DNA of 64,000 bases. Origin: Rhodococcus yunnanensis NBRC 103083. Its GTDB lineage: Bacteria; Actinomycetota; Actinomycetes; Mycobacteriales; Mycobacteriaceae. Position 1 is the first letter of the stretch. Each line of letters opens with the position of its first letter. The notes beneath the pieces were generated by a model. It had not been told where the DNA came from, made no database searches, and saw only the letters and a program-made list of their open reading frames with translations. The translations under genes and the position numbers were made by a program. Positions 24,902-33,708 of the stretch are shown here, piece after piece. Where the stretch lies: contig NZ_BCXH01000004.1 of assembly GCF_001895005.1 (NCBI RefSeq), positions 62,001 through 126,000 on the forward strand, given 5' to 3'.

Positions 24902-25774
24902 CTACGTGTGCCCGCTTCGGAGAAGTGCCACGAAAGCCGAAGTCGCTGCCGATACATGCCCGGTCCGAGGGACGAAGACACAGATCGGTGGATGGGCCGG
25001 GGCCGAGTCCAACGAGTGGATCCGTACCGGCGGCCCGTGCGATGCGGCAGCCGACCGTGCCACAACGGCAACACCAAGACCTGCGGAGACAAGTTCGCGG
25101 ATACTTGCCGGGCTGTACGTTTCGAATTCCATTCGTGGGACGAAATTGTCTGATGCCGCCCAGCGCTCGAGCAGCGTATGCAGCCCGCTTCCTTTGGGCA
25201 GACAGACGAACGGGTGTTCCCTCAGTTCCGACAGGGTCCGGATGTCCGACGGCGTGCAGTCGCGTGAGGTGATGGCGACCAGCGATTCATCGGACAAAGC
25301 GCTGGCGGAAAAGCGCGGGTCCTCTCCATGAGAAGGGCCTATCGCGACGTCCAACGAACCCGCGTCGAGCTCGGACAGTAGGTCACCGATCAGTCCGGAT
25401 CGCAAAACAAGGGCCACGCCAGGGTGCCGGGCCTTGAAGGTCGCAAGCAATTGCGGCAGACGCAGAGCCCCGGTTATCGGGGTCGCCCCTACCCGAACGC
25501 GTCCCCTGCTTACCGATCGAGCCGCTTCCATCACATCGGATGCAGCATCGAGTTCGACGAGGACCCGCTGGACATGGACGAGGAAAAGCTCACCTGCATG
25601 AGTCAGCGACAGATGACGGGTGGTGCGTCTCAACAGGACTGAGCCAAGTTCTTTCTCCAGAAGCCTGATCTGCGCGGAAACGGCAGGTTGGGCGACGTGG
25701 AGATGTTCTGCGGCCCGTGTGAAGCCGCCGAGACGGACAACCGCCTCGAAATATCTCAGTTGCCGAAGCTCCAT
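24902..25774 (-). CDS. LysR-family transcriptional regulator
   Basis: 290 residues. The N-terminal winged HTH (ELRQLRYFEAVVRLGGFTRA, AEHLHVAQPAVSAQIRLLEK ELG) is textbook LysR, followed by the linker helix and a two-lobe effector domain with the usual RVRVGATPITGALRLPQLLA start and LVSAGLGVAVVARSAA near the end. The ATG at 25774 leaves a 71-bp divergent intergenic region shared with an aldo/keto reductase gene. That region holds the palindrome CTGACAGTCAG. It probably activates or represses the reductase gene and itself. Confidence 0.92.
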   Translation of the reverse strand: MELRQLRYFEAVVRLGGFTRAAEHLHVAQPAVSAQIRLLEKELGSVLLRRTTRHLSLTHAGELFLVHVQRVLVELDAASDVMEAARSVSRGRVRVGATPITGALRLPQLLATFKARHPGVALVLRSGLIGDLLSELDAGSLDVAIGPSHGEDPRFSASALSDESLVAITSRDCTPSDIRTLSELREHPFVCLPKGSGLHTLLERWAASDNFVPRMEFETYSPASIRELVSAGLGVAVVARSAAASHGPPVRIHSLDSAPAHPPICVFVPRTGHVSAATSAFVALLRSGHT

Positions 25775-25796
25775 GATTCATCGTATCTCGTTATAA

Positions 25797-25807
25797 CTGA
25801 CAGTCAG
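25797..25807. promoter_or_regulatory. perfect palindrome in the LysR/AKR intergenic region
   Basis: CTGACAGTCAG, an 11-bp perfect dyad 23 bp from the LysR start and 39 bp from the reductase start. It is a candidate LysR binding site, although the canonical T-N11-A reading is not unique here. Confidence 0.5.
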
Positions 25808-25845
25808 AACGGATATTTCACTTACGTATGAAAGGGGTGGACATT

Positions 25846-26853
25846 GTGAGCATGGAACAGCGCACGTTAGGCAGTCACGGCCTGGTTTGTACGGCCATCG
25901 GAATGGGTTGCATGGGGTTGTCGCAGGGCTACGGGGAAGTAGACGACGGCGCGTCGACCAACGCGATCCACGCTGCCCTCGACAGCGGGATCGACATGTT
26001 CGACACGGCAATGAGTTACGGACAAGGTCACAATGAATCTCTGCTGGGCCGGGCGCTGGCTGGCCACAACACGGAAGTGAAGATCGCGACCAAATTCGGA
26101 ATCGTGCGCGGGGACGATGGTGTCGCCCTCGACGGAGCCCCAGAACACGTCCGTAGGCATTGTGATGCCTCGTTGACACGGCTCGGCGTCGATTCGATCG
26201 ACCTCTATTACCTCCACCGCGTCGACCCACGAGTACCGATCGAGGACACGATCGGGGCAATGGCCGACCTCGTGACTGCCGGCAAAGTTCGATATCTCGG
26301 GGTTTCGGAGGTAACGGAAGCTCAGCTCAGCCGTGCCGTTCGAACCCATCCGATCTCCGCCGTGCAGTTCGAATGGTCCATGATGTGGCGCGAGCCCGAG
26401 CGGAGCATCGTCCCTCACGCGCGCCGACTCGGCGTGGGCCTTGTCCCCTACAGCCCGTTGGGCCGCGGATTGTTGACGGCAACTTTGCACAACCTTGCCG
26501 ACATCGGGTCGAGCCCATTCCGTAAGAACGACCCTCGATTCAACGATCAAAACCTCGTGCAGAATCTCACTCAGGTCCAACATCTGCAGACCCTCGCCGT
26601 GGAGCTCGGTATGACCGCAGGCCAGCTTGCGCTGGCGTGGCTCCTCTCCCAAGGCGACGACATCGTGCCCATCCCAGGAAGCCGGCGGGCAGACCGCATC
26701 GCTGAGAACGCTGCAGCCGCCGACTTTCCGTTGACGGAGAAAATTCTGGGTCGCATCGAAAACGTGGCGCCGGCACTTCAATGGTCCGGCGATCGATCCT
26801 CGTTCGCTGTCCCCACCACCTCGCGTCAACTTGCTACGGAAGGAAACCGATGA
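25846..26853 (+). CDS. aldo/keto reductase
   Basis: 335 residues, an NADPH-dependent oxidoreductase with (alpha/beta)8 barrel. Motifs: GMGCMGLSQGYG, DSGIDMFDTAMSYGQGHNE (catalytic Asp and Tyr), VKIATKFG (Lys), DLYYLHRVDP (His), VRYLGVSEV, YSPLGRGLLT, and PIPGSRRADRIAEN, which binds the cofactor 2'-phosphate. GTG 25846 with AAAGGGG 6-9 nt upstream is preferred; ATG 25828 and 25852 are alternatives. It is divergent from a LysR regulator. A following ATGATGAC start (26851 onward) is cut after nine codons by transposase debris, so a second operon gene was probably lost. Confidence 0.92.
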   Translation: MSMEQRTLGSHGLVCTAIGMGCMGLSQGYGEVDDGASTNAIHAALDSGIDMFDTAMSYGQGHNESLLGRALAGHNTEVKIATKFGIVRGDDGVALDGAPEHVRRHCDASLTRLGVDSIDLYYLHRVDPRVPIEDTIGAMADLVTAGKVRYLGVSEVTEAQLSRAVRTHPISAVQFEWSMMWREPERSIVPHARRLGVGLVPYSPLGRGLLTATLHNLADIGSSPFRKNDPRFNDQNLVQNLTQVQHLQTLAVELGMTAGQLALAWLLSQGDDIVPIPGSRRADRIAENAAAADFPLTEKILGRIENVAPALQWSGDRSSFAVPTTSRQLATEGNR

Positions 26854-26873
26854 TGACGATCACCGCAGAAGGC

Positions 26874-27200
26874 GGTTGATCCCCCAGGGGGAGGTGCCCC
26901 CGGACTTGATTTTTGATCGCTGTGCCGTCGATGGTGGAGTCGATTTGAAAGTCCTTAGCCCACAGCACGTTCGCTGCATGGGTATGAGGGAATGAGCTGG
27001 CGCGTTTGCGTGGATGGTGGATCCGGACCTGCAGGCCTTCCTCCGTCCACAGGCGGTGGATCTTCTTCTTGTTCGCCTCCCGCATCGATGAATGCCGTCC
27101 GGTCCAGGCTCGTCGCCGCGCCCGAGACGCCACGCGCTCAGCGACGCGGCCACCGCACGATCGCATTGCTCGACGCCTGCATCGCCCTGCACGACTGACC
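26874..27200 (-). pseudogene. IS3-family transposase fragment
   Basis: The complement carries N-terminal OrfB pieces in different frames: EANKKKIHRLWTEEGLQVRI plus HHPRKRA, then AANVLWAKDFQIDSTIDGTA. These match the 'KKKIHRLWxEEGLxVxxxxRKR...NxLWAxDFQFDSTxDGxxxK' section that includes the first catalytic Asp. The rest of the DDE domain is absent. The GC-rich sequence at 26881-26908 (CCCCCAGGGGGAGGTGCCCC) marks the left breakpoint. The insertion ended the operon downstream of the aldo/keto reductase gene. Confidence 0.7.
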
Positions 27201-27329
27201 GATCCCACCAATGCCACAAAATTGGCACTACGTTCACTCGCACGAAAGGATGCGCCAATTATTCGAGGAAGCAACGCGTTCACTGGGGAACATGCCAGAT
27301 CGCGCTGACCCCGAAAAGAACGGTCGAGG

Positions 27330-28220
27330 TCATGTCCAACGCGAGGGTCGCCCATTGGGGACAACCGACTGTTCGCGCAGGAAATCGAACGCGACTGCGA
27401 AGTTGCGCCGGATGACGTGAAAGTCGGTGGTAGAGGAAAATTCAGGGAGGGCGTATAAATGTCGGGCGTATGCCCACAGGCGTGGATGGCCTTCGGGGTA
27501 CCGGCTGTTGGCCTCGAAGATTCCTGGGTATGCACACTCGAAACGGACAAGCGAAACGAACAATCGAACATCGGATTCGGTGATTCGATCGCCGTTGAGA
27601 TACGGACGATCTGCCAGACGGCTATCCAGTGTCTCGAGTGCGCGCAAGGAATCGTCGACCAACGTCGTGTGGTTGTTTTCCTGTGCCTCGTGGCCGAGTA
27701 TGTGGATGACGCTGTGGATGTTGTCGTACAACCATTCGTTGATCGTGTCGATCTCTGCCCGCAGATCCTGCGGATACAGATCGGCTTCCTTGGTGGCAAG
27801 GCGGTCGAACTGGATGGCCAGGTCCCGGCTGATCGCGTCGGCATCGTTGCTGACGATGACTTGATTCTTGTTGTCCCACAGAGTCGGTACGCCGGTGCGG
27901 TGTCCCGGTTCCATCAATTCCCACACTGCGCGCAGTGCGTCTGGGTCATCGTCGGAATAGGTGATCGAAACGACGTTCTCGAGCCCCTTCAGTTTACGAG
28001 TGATCGCAGCGCGGTTGGACCACGAGCAACCCCAGCTGACGAATAATTGGTAGCGATCCGCCTCCGCCGGAAACGACGGCGAGCCGAGCCTGCCTTGGAA
28101 ACGTGCAGGCGGGCGGAATATGGATCCGTCCGGGCGCCGGAGTACCCCGGCCGCGGAGTCCGGCATGTTGCAACTGGCTACGGCCGCGGCATCGAGATGG
28201 TCGGAGATGTTGGAGGTCAT
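27330..28220 (-). CDS. glutathionyl-hydroquinone reductase-like GST (Xi/omega class)
   Basis: 296 residues. An N-terminal thioredoxin-like part contains YQLFVSWGCSWSNRAAITRK, which keeps the catalytic Cys and the W-x-x-R of the CPWAHR motif although Pro is replaced by Ser. The helical C-terminal GST domain follows (RPYLNGDRITESDVRLFVSL, VRFECAYPGIFEAN). In the known family the Cys deglutathionylates glutathionyl hydroquinones. Actinobacteria mostly use mycothiol, so the thiol partner is uncertain. The start overlaps the stop of the ABC ATPase gene by 4 nt (ATGA, 28217-28220), making it the last gene of the importer operon. Confidence 0.82.
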   Translation of the reverse strand: MTSNISDHLDAAAVASCNMPDSAAGVLRRPDGSIFRPPARFQGRLGSPSFPAEADRYQLFVSWGCSWSNRAAITRKLKGLENVVSITYSDDDPDALRAVWELMEPGHRTGVPTLWDNKNQVIVSNDADAISRDLAIQFDRLATKEADLYPQDLRAEIDTINEWLYDNIHSVIHILGHEAQENNHTTLVDDSLRALETLDSRLADRPYLNGDRITESDVRLFVSLVRFECAYPGIFEANSRYPEGHPRLWAYARHLYALPEFSSTTDFHVIRRNFAVAFDFLREQSVVPNGRPSRWT

Positions 28221-29938
28221 GGGTTGTTCTCCTGAGTGTGATCGAGGATGACGATGGGCGGTGGTGTCGCGGCAACGAGTGCGCGGGTATACGGATCTCG
28301 TGGGTTGGTCAGGACGGTCGCTGTCGTTCCTGATTCGATGACCCGTCCGTCGCGCATGACGACGAGCCGGTCTGTGAGCTCGGCTGCGGCAGAGAGATCG
28401 TGGGTGATGAACACGATGGCGAGGTTCAGATCGTCGCGCAACTCACCGAGCAGGTCCATGACCCGTCGTGTGGATGAATTGTCCAATGCAGACACGGCTT
28501 CGTCGCAGATCAGAACCTCCGGTTCGGTGGCGAGAGCACGGGCGATCGCGACCCGCTGGCATTGCCCACCGGAGAGCATGTCCGGTGAGTTGTCGAGGAT
28601 CGACTCCGGCAACGCAACTCGATCGGCGAGCTCGCGTACGCGAGCTCGGCGTGTGCGGCGGTCTCCAATGCCGAAGGCTCGCAGGGGTTCTTCGATAGCG
28701 CGGCGCGCCGAATAACGTGGATCGATCGACGAGTACGGGTTCTGGGCGATCAGTTGGACAGCGCGGCGGAACTGCCTGCGGTCCTTGTCCACGAGCGCGC
28801 GTATGTCTTCACCGCGGAAGTACACTGAGCCGTCACCGGGTGGTTCCAGTCCTGCCAGTACACGTGCGAGCGTGGTCTTTCCTGCACCGGAACCGCCCAC
28901 GAGCCCCACCACTTCGGCGGTGTTCAACGTCAGTGAGACATCCTGCACCCCGGTGAGCCCGTGGACGCTTCGGTACAGCCTGGAGACCGCGTTCAACCGT
29001 AGAACTTCGGGTGCAGCGCCTCCCCGAGAAGCGGATCTCTGCTTCTCGTCGGTTGCCGATGCCACTTCGACAGTTCCAGCGTGATCGTTGTTCGTCGCGT
29101 CGACGCTCGGACGCGGGGTGAGACGCCGAAGGGGGTGCGGAAGTGTGGGCGCTACGGCGTGAATGTCGCCGCGCGCCACGATGGTCCCCTGCGCGAGCAG
29201 TAGTCCCCGATCGGCGCGCTGCGCCGCCAACGAGAGATCATGGGTCACCATCAAGACGCCGATACCGTCCTGCCGCGCCAATTCGGTGATCCAGTCCATC
29301 GCTTGTGCTTGTGCCAGAGTGTCGAGTGCCGCGGACGGCTCGTCGGCAATGAGAAGCGCTGGAGCGGCCGCGAGCGCAACTGCGATCATCACTCGCTGGG
29401 CCATCCCACCGGACAGTTCGTGCGGGTACTTGCGGGCGAGCGTCTCCGGTTCGCCGAACCCGACCTTGCGTAACAGTTCTGCGACCCGCTGCATGCGCTC
29501 ACGCCGAGGCATCCGAGCTACGCCAGGTATGCCTTCGAGTATCTGGGGGCCCACTCGCAGTACCGGGTCGAGCGCTACTGCGCAGTCCTGTGGGACGAGC
29601 CCAACAGTGCGGCCCCTGATGTCGCGCATCCGCCGCCGGTGGGCGAGATTCACGCGTGTACCGCCCACGACGAAGTCGTCCGTTGTGACCTGCGCTCCGT
29701 CCGGAAGCAACCCGAGCAGGGCATTGACAATGCTGGATTTGCCGGATCCTGATTCACCGAGCAGCGCCACGACTTCGCCCGCCGACACATCGATGTCGAT
29801 CGCGGTAACCACCGGAGGTCGCGCTCCGTAGCGCACGGTGAGCCCGCGCACCAGTAGGGCATGCGTGGTCTCGATCGAGTGCACAGCAACGCTTTCGGTT
29901 GTCGACTCCGCTTGTCCGACGGCGCTCGCGCCGGTCAC
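28217..29938 (-). CDS. fused dual ABC ATPase, peptide/nickel importer type
   Basis: 573 residues with two complete nucleotide-binding domains (DppD-DppF fusion). Domain 1: Walker A GESGSGKSS, signature LSGGMAQR, Walker B LLIADEPSAALD, H-loop MVTHDLS. Domain 2: GGSGAGKTT, LSGGQCQR, VLICDEAVSALD, FITHDLSAA. A charged linker separates them, and an oligopeptide-type C-terminal tail (RDPYTRALVAATPP) follows. The GTG at 29938 overlaps the permease stop (GTGA). The fused architecture is the one found in GsiA-type glutathione importers and many actinobacterial peptide importers; the substrate is not defined by sequence. Confidence 0.92.
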   Translation of the reverse strand: MTGASAVGQAESTTESVAVHSIETTHALLVRGLTVRYGARPPVVTAIDIDVSAGEVVALLGESGSGKSSIVNALLGLLPDGAQVTTDDFVVGGTRVNLAHRRRMRDIRGRTVGLVPQDCAVALDPVLRVGPQILEGIPGVARMPRRERMQRVAELLRKVGFGEPETLARKYPHELSGGMAQRVMIAVALAAAPALLIADEPSAALDTLAQAQAMDWITELARQDGIGVLMVTHDLSLAAQRADRGLLLAQGTIVARGDIHAVAPTLPHPLRRLTPRPSVDATNNDHAGTVEVASATDEKQRSASRGGAAPEVLRLNAVSRLYRSVHGLTGVQDVSLTLNTAEVVGLVGGSGAGKTTLARVLAGLEPPGDGSVYFRGEDIRALVDKDRRQFRRAVQLIAQNPYSSIDPRYSARRAIEEPLRAFGIGDRRTRRARVRELADRVALPESILDNSPDMLSGGQCQRVAIARALATEPEVLICDEAVSALDNSSTRRVMDLLGELRDDLNLAIVFITHDLSAAAELTDRLVVMRDGRVIESGTTATVLTNPRDPYTRALVAATPPPIVILDHTQENNP

Positions 29939-30750
29939 GAACCTGCCTCCTTCGGTTGCAGATACGACGACAGCACGTTCACCGCGACGACGACCGCTGC
30001 GACGACGACACCGGGAGCGATACTGAGCCACCATTCGGTGGACACCGATCCCCGCCCGGCTGCGATCAATGCGCCCCATTCCGGCGAAGGCGGAGCGGCC
30101 CCGAATCCCAGGAACGACATCGCCGAGATGCCAAGCACCGCGGCGGCGAACTCCAACGCGGCCAGCGCCGCCACCGGACGCGAAGAATTCGGCAGTACGT
30201 GCAGAAGCACTACCTCGAGGTGGCTGCGGCCCGACACCAGCGCAGCCGTCACATAGGGACGGGACCGGATCCGCACTACCTCGGATCTAGCCAGTCGGGC
30301 GACAGTGCCGATGCTCACTATCCCGATCGCGAGAGCGACGTTGATGGTGCCGAACCCGAGTGTCGTGATCAAACTGATGGCGAGCAGAAACGAGGGAACC
30401 GACAGCACGACGTCGATGACTCTGACTGCGATGCTGTCGATGACGCCGCCGAAATATCCTGCGAACAGTCCGAGGGATCCACCGACGATCAGAGCGACAG
30501 TCACCGCGAGCAACGCCGCTGGAACCGATGATGCTGTTCCGTAGACAACCCGGGCGAACAGATCGCGGCCGAGGTTGTCGGTGCCGAACCAGTGAGCGGC
30601 CCCCGGTGCACGGAATGTGTTGGACGGGTCGACTGCGTACGGGTCGCGACGCGTGAACAGGCCAGGGGTCACTGCCCAGCCGATCACCACGACGATCACC
30701 GCCCCGGCAAGCCAGATCCCGAGTCGGCCGGTTCGGTCAGAGGTGCGCAT
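29935..30750 (-). CDS. ABC transporter permease, DppC type
   Basis: 271 residues with six transmembrane segments. The N-terminal OppC domain helix precedes the signature HWFGTDNLGRDLFARVVYG. The EAA coupling loop is the segment VSGRSHLEVVLLHVLPN. Met at 30750 (MRTSDRTGRLG) is chosen, giving 14-nt overlap with the upstream permease stop. Second permease of the importer operon; forms the channel with the DppB-type subunit. Confidence 0.9.
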   Translation of the reverse strand: MRTSDRTGRLGIWLAGAVIVVVIGWAVTPGLFTRRDPYAVDPSNTFRAPGAAHWFGTDNLGRDLFARVVYGTASSVPAALLAVTVALIVGGSLGLFAGYFGGVIDSIAVRVIDVVLSVPSFLLAISLITTLGFGTINVALAIGIVSIGTVARLARSEVVRIRSRPYVTAALVSGRSHLEVVLLHVLPNSSRPVAALAALEFAAAVLGISAMSFLGFGAAPPSPEWGALIAAGRGSVSTEWWLSIAPGVVVAAVVVAVNVLSSYLQPKEAGS

Positions 30751-31729
30751 ACTCGGCCCGTTCTTCGGAACGTGGTGTCGCGGAGGTTCCGCTGGTCCGT
30801 AGGCGCGGATCGACAACGCGGTACAGGATGTCGACCGTCAGATTGATCGACACGATCAGGGCCGCGCTCAGCACAGTAATTGCGAGGACGACAGGTGTGT
30901 CCTTGTCGAGGATGGCATCGGCCACGACCTTGCCCATGCCGTGGCGGGAAAATATCGTTTCGACTACCACAGACCCTGAGATGAGACCGCCGATAACCAT
31001 TGCGATCATCGTCAGGGCCGGAAGGCACGCGTTCCTCAAGACGTGGCCGAATACGATCTTCCCTTCCCCGAGGCCCTTCGCGCGCAGCGTCCGAACGAAG
31101 GGCTGGCGGTACGTGGCCTCCATATTTCGTCCCAGAATCTGCCCGATGATCGCAGCAACGGGAACGGCCAGGGTCAGTGCAGGCAAGACCACCGATCCGG
31201 GACCGCGTCCGCCGATGCCGGGCAACAACCGCCACTCGAAGGCGACGAAATGCACCAACACCAGTCCTATCAAGAACGTCGGTAGTGAGATCCCTACGAC
31301 AGGTGCGGATCTGAACACTGCCCCTGATCGGTGCCTTCTGGTGAGCGTCGCCGCCACCGCCAGGGCAATCCCCACAGGTGCCCCTATTGTCAACGCGAGA
31401 CCTGCCAACTCCGCTGTTGCCGGCAACGCAGCCGAAATCACTGCGCCGACATTCTCGTTCGATCGGATCGAATACCCGGGATCACCGCGCAACAATCCGA
31501 ATCCGTACTCCGCGTACTGCGCGAGCGCGGGCTTGTCCACCCCGAGTTGCGCGCGTAACGCCGCCAGTTGTTCCGCCGACACTTCGGCGTTGTCGGCGCC
31601 GTTCTGACTCAATTGAATACTCACCGGATCGCCTGGTACGACGCGTAATACCACGAAGGCAAGAGTGAATGCGACCCAGATCGTGAGTACCGCGTAGCCC
31701 AACCGCGTCAAGACGTATCGGCCCATCAT
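30737..31729 (-). CDS. ABC transporter permease, DppB type
   Basis: 330 residues starting MMGRYVLTRLGYAVLTIWVA, with the DppB-typical VVPGDPVSIQLSQNGADNAE periplasmic loop, GLLRGDPGYSIRSNENVGAV, and the EAA-like loop (RTLRAKGLGEGKIVFGHVLR). The ATG at 31729 overlaps the stop of the binding-protein gene (ATGA). Six membrane segments are visible. With the neighbouring DppC-type gene it forms the transmembrane pore. Confidence 0.9.
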   Translation of the reverse strand: MMGRYVLTRLGYAVLTIWVAFTLAFVVLRVVPGDPVSIQLSQNGADNAEVSAEQLAALRAQLGVDKPALAQYAEYGFGLLRGDPGYSIRSNENVGAVISAALPATAELAGLALTIGAPVGIALAVAATLTRRHRSGAVFRSAPVVGISLPTFLIGLVLVHFVAFEWRLLPGIGGRGPGSVVLPALTLAVPVAAIIGQILGRNMEATYRQPFVRTLRAKGLGEGKIVFGHVLRNACLPALTMIAMVIGGLISGSVVVETIFSRHGMGKVVADAILDKDTPVVLAITVLSAALIVSINLTVDILYRVVDPRLRTSGTSATPRSEERAEYAHL

Positions 31730-33297
31730 GAATTCCATCTCGTGTCATGGAAACTTCCGTCGACCGAGTAGCCGGTCAACTGGGAATCGGACGCCACCTG
31801 CACACCGGTCTCGTACAGCGGGATCGCCAGTCCACGCGCGAGGATCGTCCGCTCGATTGCACCAACCGTCACGGTTCGCGCCGCAGGATCGGACTGACCT
31901 GCTTGCAGATCAAGGTCTGCGTTCAGCGGATCGTCGGTGTTCAGACGTGCTCGGTTCTTGGCGGAGGCCGCGAATACCGTGCGCAATACATCCGGGTCAC
32001 CCCGCCCCTGGTTGAACACCAGTAGGTCGTAATCGCCGGCGTCCTGGGTCGGTGACAATTCGGCAATAGGTAGGGCACGCAGTGAGAGTTCGATTCCGAC
32101 CTGGGCCCACTGCTGCTGCAACAATTCCAGAAGTGGGCCGTTGATCAGGTCGACGGACGGGTAAGTGACCGCAATGCTCAGTCGTTGTCCGTCCTTGGCT
32201 CGGACACCGTCGGGTCCGATCGACCAGCCGGCTTGATCGAGCAGGACGGCGGCACCGTCACGATCGAAAGTAAGGTCGCCCGACGAGTCCAGATATCCGG
32301 GTGTGTTCGCTGCGAGAATGCTCGTCGCGGGCGGCGTTGCGCTACCGAGAGCGAGGCTGATCAGCTGTTCACGATCGGTGGTCGCATTCAAGGCGCGCCT
32401 GACCGCCTCATCCACCAGTGGACCGCGAGTGGTGTTGGGCACTGCGGTGTACACAATGCCCGGGGATTGAATACGGGTCCTGGTGAACGCATTCGGTGCC
32501 AGGCTGTCGATCTGACGTTGAGAGATTCCGGTTGCCGCATCGACTGTGCCCGAGGACAGCGCGTCGAACTGCACACCCGGTTCTTTGATCAGGTCGAATT
32601 CGATGCGTGAGAGTGCGGCGGGTCCGGGCGTCCAAGAATCGGGGCCCCAGTGGTAATCGGCGCGGCGAACCAGGGTCACTCGCTCTTTGCTTTGTATTGT
32701 TTCGAGGGTGAACGGGCCTGTGCCGGTGAACTTCCCTGCGCATCGCTCTTGCGGACTCACTGTCCATGCGACCGGTGAGATGGGTGCCAAGGAGGTGGTC
32801 GATGCTGCTTGGACGAACGAGCTTTTCGGTGATGAAAATCGAGTGGTGATCGTATCCGGCGCCGTCACTGTCGACTCGATGTATCCGCTGAGCAGACTGT
32901 TCGCAGTCGCGGCCTGTGCACCGAGGCCCACGATTTCGTCCCAGGTCTGCTTGACCGCTGCTGCATCCAACGGCGTCCCGTCGCTGAAGGTGACATCGGT
33001 GCGCAGGACGAAGCTGAATTCGGTTGCGGTGTCGTTGCTCGACCACGACTGGGCCAGCCAGGGATTCAGTGAACCATCGACAGGGTTCTGATAGACCAGT
33101 GAATCGACCAGGGGCCGAACGAAGGGACTGCTGTTGGCTGTCAGATTTTGTGCCGGATCCACACAGTCCGCGGTATTGGCGGTCGCAATGAGGAGTGAAT
33201 CTTTCTCGACCGAGGAATCATCGCTCGCACAACCCGTTGCAAGAGTGGCCAGCAAAGATGCGGTAAAGATGCTGCTGGCAAAAGCTACGTACTTCAT
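31726..33297 (-). CDS. ABC transporter solute-binding lipoprotein, SBP_bac_5
   Basis: 523 residues. Lipoprotein signal peptide with lipobox ATGC (LLATLATGCASDDSS). Family-5 solute-binding motifs: SPFVRPLVDSLVYQNPVDGS, NPWLAQSWSSNDTATEFSFV, FSDGTPLDAAAVKQTWDEIV and GTGPFTLE. It delivers peptides or peptide-like ligands to the DppB/C permease. Its start overlaps a 53-codon upstream ORF by 4 nt, so its translation may be coupled to that ORF. Whole-operon overlaps (four ATGA/GTGA junctions) indicate one mRNA with tightly linked translation. Confidence 0.92.
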   Translation of the reverse strand: MKYVAFASSIFTASLLATLATGCASDDSSVEKDSLLIATANTADCVDPAQNLTANSSPFVRPLVDSLVYQNPVDGSLNPWLAQSWSSNDTATEFSFVLRTDVTFSDGTPLDAAAVKQTWDEIVGLGAQAATANSLLSGYIESTVTAPDTITTRFSSPKSSFVQAASTTSLAPISPVAWTVSPQERCAGKFTGTGPFTLETIQSKERVTLVRRADYHWGPDSWTPGPAALSRIEFDLIKEPGVQFDALSSGTVDAATGISQRQIDSLAPNAFTRTRIQSPGIVYTAVPNTTRGPLVDEAVRRALNATTDREQLISLALGSATPPATSILAANTPGYLDSSGDLTFDRDGAAVLLDQAGWSIGPDGVRAKDGQRLSIAVTYPSVDLINGPLLELLQQQWAQVGIELSLRALPIAELSPTQDAGDYDLLVFNQGRGDPDVLRTVFAASAKNRARLNTDDPLNADLDLQAGQSDPAARTVTVGAIERTILARGLAIPLYETGVQVASDSQLTGYSVDGSFHDTRWNS

Positions 33298-33455
33298 CGC
33301 AGCTTCGATCGCTGAGGCGCCACTTCGGCATCTCTTTTTCCGATGTCGGTGCCATCAACACGGATGTTGCTCTGGTGGTTTGTATTCGGTACCGCGAGCC
33401 GGCTTGTTCGACCGTGAGCCGGCGGTGCGATCGCTGGATAATTCTCGAATGACAT
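33294..33455 (-). CDS. 53-aa upstream ORF coupled to the importer operon
   Basis: The ATG at 33455 follows GAAAGG at 6-7 nt, a good ribosome binding site, and the stop TGA overlaps the binding-protein ATG (33294-33297). The peptide (MSFENYPAIAPPAHGRTSRL... ending APQRSKLR) is hydrophilic and Arg/Asn-rich and has no export signal. It could be a regulatory leader peptide or the remains of a larger protein. The tight coupling and good ribosome binding site are the only support. Confidence 0.45.
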   Translation of the reverse strand: MSFENYPAIAPPAHGRTSRLAVPNTNHQSNIRVDGTDIGKRDAEVAPQRSKLR

Positions 33456-33708
33456 ACTCGAGCCTTTCAAAGACGAGAATGGGCATGTTGGCGCGAATTC
33501 GAACCGGGCTCGGCTACGCCGATCGGGTTGAACTCGGATCGTGCGTAATTCGCTGAACAACTGTGTATTCGGGCGATCAATCCAGGGTTGGCAGAGCGCG
33601 GAGCCTGTGTCGGCCCACATCGATAGGGTGCTACGGGTAGCAGGGTCGACGCCGCCGTCGAGCGCCGCAACGTGCGCGCGGTGATCACCGCAACTGCCGT
33701 GCGACGTT

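Noticed and set aside
26834..27844. Long leftward frame crossing the GST gene and IS debris
   Set aside because: It is a shadow of the GST gene on its right side and joins a transposase scrap by chance.
33467..33688. 73-codon frame upstream of the importer leader ORF
   Set aside because: Composition ambiguous, no ribosome binding site, and it overlaps the start of the better-supported 53-codon frame region only by chance.
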